NCBI GenBank assembly: GCA_002343715.1
Contig: DDSA01000261.1
Location: 1 to 7,211, forward strand
Origin: Phycisphaerales bacterium UBA2402
GTDB lineage: Bacteria > Planctomycetota > Phycisphaerae > Phycisphaerales > UBA1924
Length of the DNA stretch: 7,211 nt
Direction of reading: 5' to 3'
Part shown: one piece after another, positions 6,313 to 7,211 of the stretch
How the letters are laid out: every line of letters begins with the position of its first letter
How positions within the stretch are numbered: the first letter of the stretch is position 1
Notes under the pieces: generated by a model
The model's input: the letters and a program-made list of their open reading frames with translations, nothing else
What the model was told of the DNA's origin: nothing
Database searches by the model: none
Translations under genes and position numbers: made by a program

Positions 6313-7211
6313 ATGGACATTAAGAATTTCTTCTCTGTTCTATGTACATCCACGCTGTTGACGGGGTGCGGTGTCAAGCCGGAGCCGTTGGCATTGATTC
6401 GCCATAATATCGTTCACCCAGATACGGATAACCTCGTAGTGGATCACGAGCACGTGGTGCCGATGCTCGGGCTGATGCGCCCCGGGACCCAGGTTCCCCA
6501 GCAGAAGAACCAGGCCCCTGAGACAGCCGTGGTTCATGGTGAGATGTCCGGGTACATGTTGGTGCCGGTCAAGGGGTCCCCACGCGAGTTCAACGCGGGG
6601 TTCTCGCTGTACGCCGCGGCGTGGCCGCTCTTGGAGGAGTATCCCGGCTCGCGGTTCCAGACGGGGCTCTTCGGAACATGGATGTTTGCGCAGTTCGACG
6701 GGGAGGCGCCCAAGGACCTGTACTCGGACATCGAGGGTGGGTTGGGCTGGTGGCGCGATACGCGTTTCGCGACGCCGACACCAAAGTTCATAATGGGCGG
6801 TGTGGCGGTGAACTTCTCGATGTGGGCGAACGGGCCCGGTGCGGGGAAGGGGCGGGATTGGGACCGCCCGTTGGGGAAGTACGCCGTGGCGCAACTGAGC
6901 CCGTGGGTCATTTGGCCGCCCGATGGGCTGAATCTCGCACAGGGCACGTGCGGTGAGTTGTTCGGCTATGGGTACCTACCCCTGCCGCTGGTGGACTCGC
7001 AACCGACGACCGCAGGGAAGGACGTGCCTACGGGCGACCAGTGCTGGACGCTGTTCCTGAACACAGCGAACTTCAAGGGGCCGCTGTGCTTCTTCACGCC
7101 GTATTTCTGGACCGAGGCGGCGGTCGAGCGCCCGGAACTGGCGGGGCTTCTGCTTGATTCACGCCCGTCGGAGCCAAACAAGGCGTTCCAGATGGAGACG
7201 CAGTGGGTGCC
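6313..7211 (+). CDS. Partial secreted lipoprotein of unknown function
   Basis: An open frame starts at ATG 6313 and runs off the right edge after 299 full codons. The N-terminus MDIKNFFSVLCTSTLLTGCG is a lipoprotein signal: a lysine at 4, a short hydrophobic stretch and the lipobox LTGC with C19 as the expected acylated residue. Glycine follows the cysteine, so there is no aspartate inner-membrane retention signal and the outer membrane is likely. The mature part has no recognised family. It is rich in aromatic residues and glycine, with tryptophans at 104, 123, 146, 147, 171, 183, 198, 201, 245, 266 and 298, and segments such as GYMLVPVKGSP (80-90), FFTPYFW (260-266) and AQLSPWVIWPPDG (193-205) that suggest a beta-rich fold, perhaps a barrel or carbohydrate-facing domain. 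That is only an impression. Further cysteines are at 213, 244 and 259. The first 40 or so codons are poorer in GC than the rest. No obvious link to the neighbouring regulator beyond orientation. Confidence 0.75.
   Translation, partial: MDIKNFFSVLCTSTLLTGCGVKPEPLALIRHNIVHPDTDNLVVDHEHVVPMLGLMRPGTQVPQQKNQAPETAVVHGEMSGYMLVPVKGSPREFNAGFSLYAAAWPLLEEYPGSRFQTGLFGTWMFAQFDGEAPKDLYSDIEGGLGWWRDTRFATPTPKFIMGGVAVNFSMWANGPGAGKGRDWDRPLGKYAVAQLSPWVIWPPDGLNLAQGTCGELFGYGYLPLPLVDSQPTTAGKDVPTGDQCWTLFLNTANFKGPLCFFTPYFWTEAAVERPELAGLLLDSRPSEPNKAFQMETQWV

Noticed and set aside
6340..6894. 184-residue minus-strand frame opposite the lipoprotein gene
   Set aside because: The plus-strand frame has a lipobox and ribosome site and stays open to the window end. 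The minus frame shows no domain.

Overview
The window looks like chromosomal DNA from a high-GC Gram-negative bacterium, most likely a planctomycete of the Phycisphaerae type. That placement is an inference. It rests on the GC-rich third codon positions, a GldA/GldF/GldG-type ABC exporter cluster with an unusually long auxiliary subunit, a PAS-GAF-receiver regulator and a secreted lipoprotein. No rRNA, tRNA, CRISPR array, transposase or phage gene was seen.

Layout from left to right. Positions 1-96 carry the first 32 codons of a minus-strand gene that leaves the window on the left. Positions 97-287 are non-coding and hold overlapping inverted repeats and a weak minus-strand promoter candidate. 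Positions 288-4137 are one compact minus-strand operon, transcribed right to left: an ABC ATPase (4137-3163), a six-helix membrane permease (3166-2447) and a large GldG-like auxiliary protein anchored at both ends (2456-288). The genes overlap by 4 and 10 bases, so they are almost certainly co-transcribed and translationally coupled. The whole cassette predicts one inner-membrane machine: the ATPase powers the permease, and the GldG-like subunit supplies a large domain probably on the periplasmic side. Its substrate cannot be read from the sequence.

Positions 4138-4336 form a divergent intergenic region. To its right, on the plus strand, a 571-codon regulator (4337-6052) joins PAS, GAF, a degenerate histidine-kinase dimerisation helix pair and a complete receiver domain, with no ATPase (HATPase_c) domain. 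It begins at a non-ATG codon, so its exact start is uncertain. Positions 6053-6312 hold two small hairpins and the leader of the last gene. From 6313 to the right edge runs an open lipoprotein gene with a clear lipobox and ribosome binding site but no recognised family.

The most unusual points are the regulator's degenerate kinase core, in which the H-box reads VELNEPL with valine in place of the phospho-accepting histidine, and the roughly 180-residue helical insertion in the GldG-like subunit. A GTACATCC word is also concentrated at non-coding and start-proximal sites. I do not see a clearly new defence or mobile system. The content is mostly ordinary chromosomal genes with these oddities.
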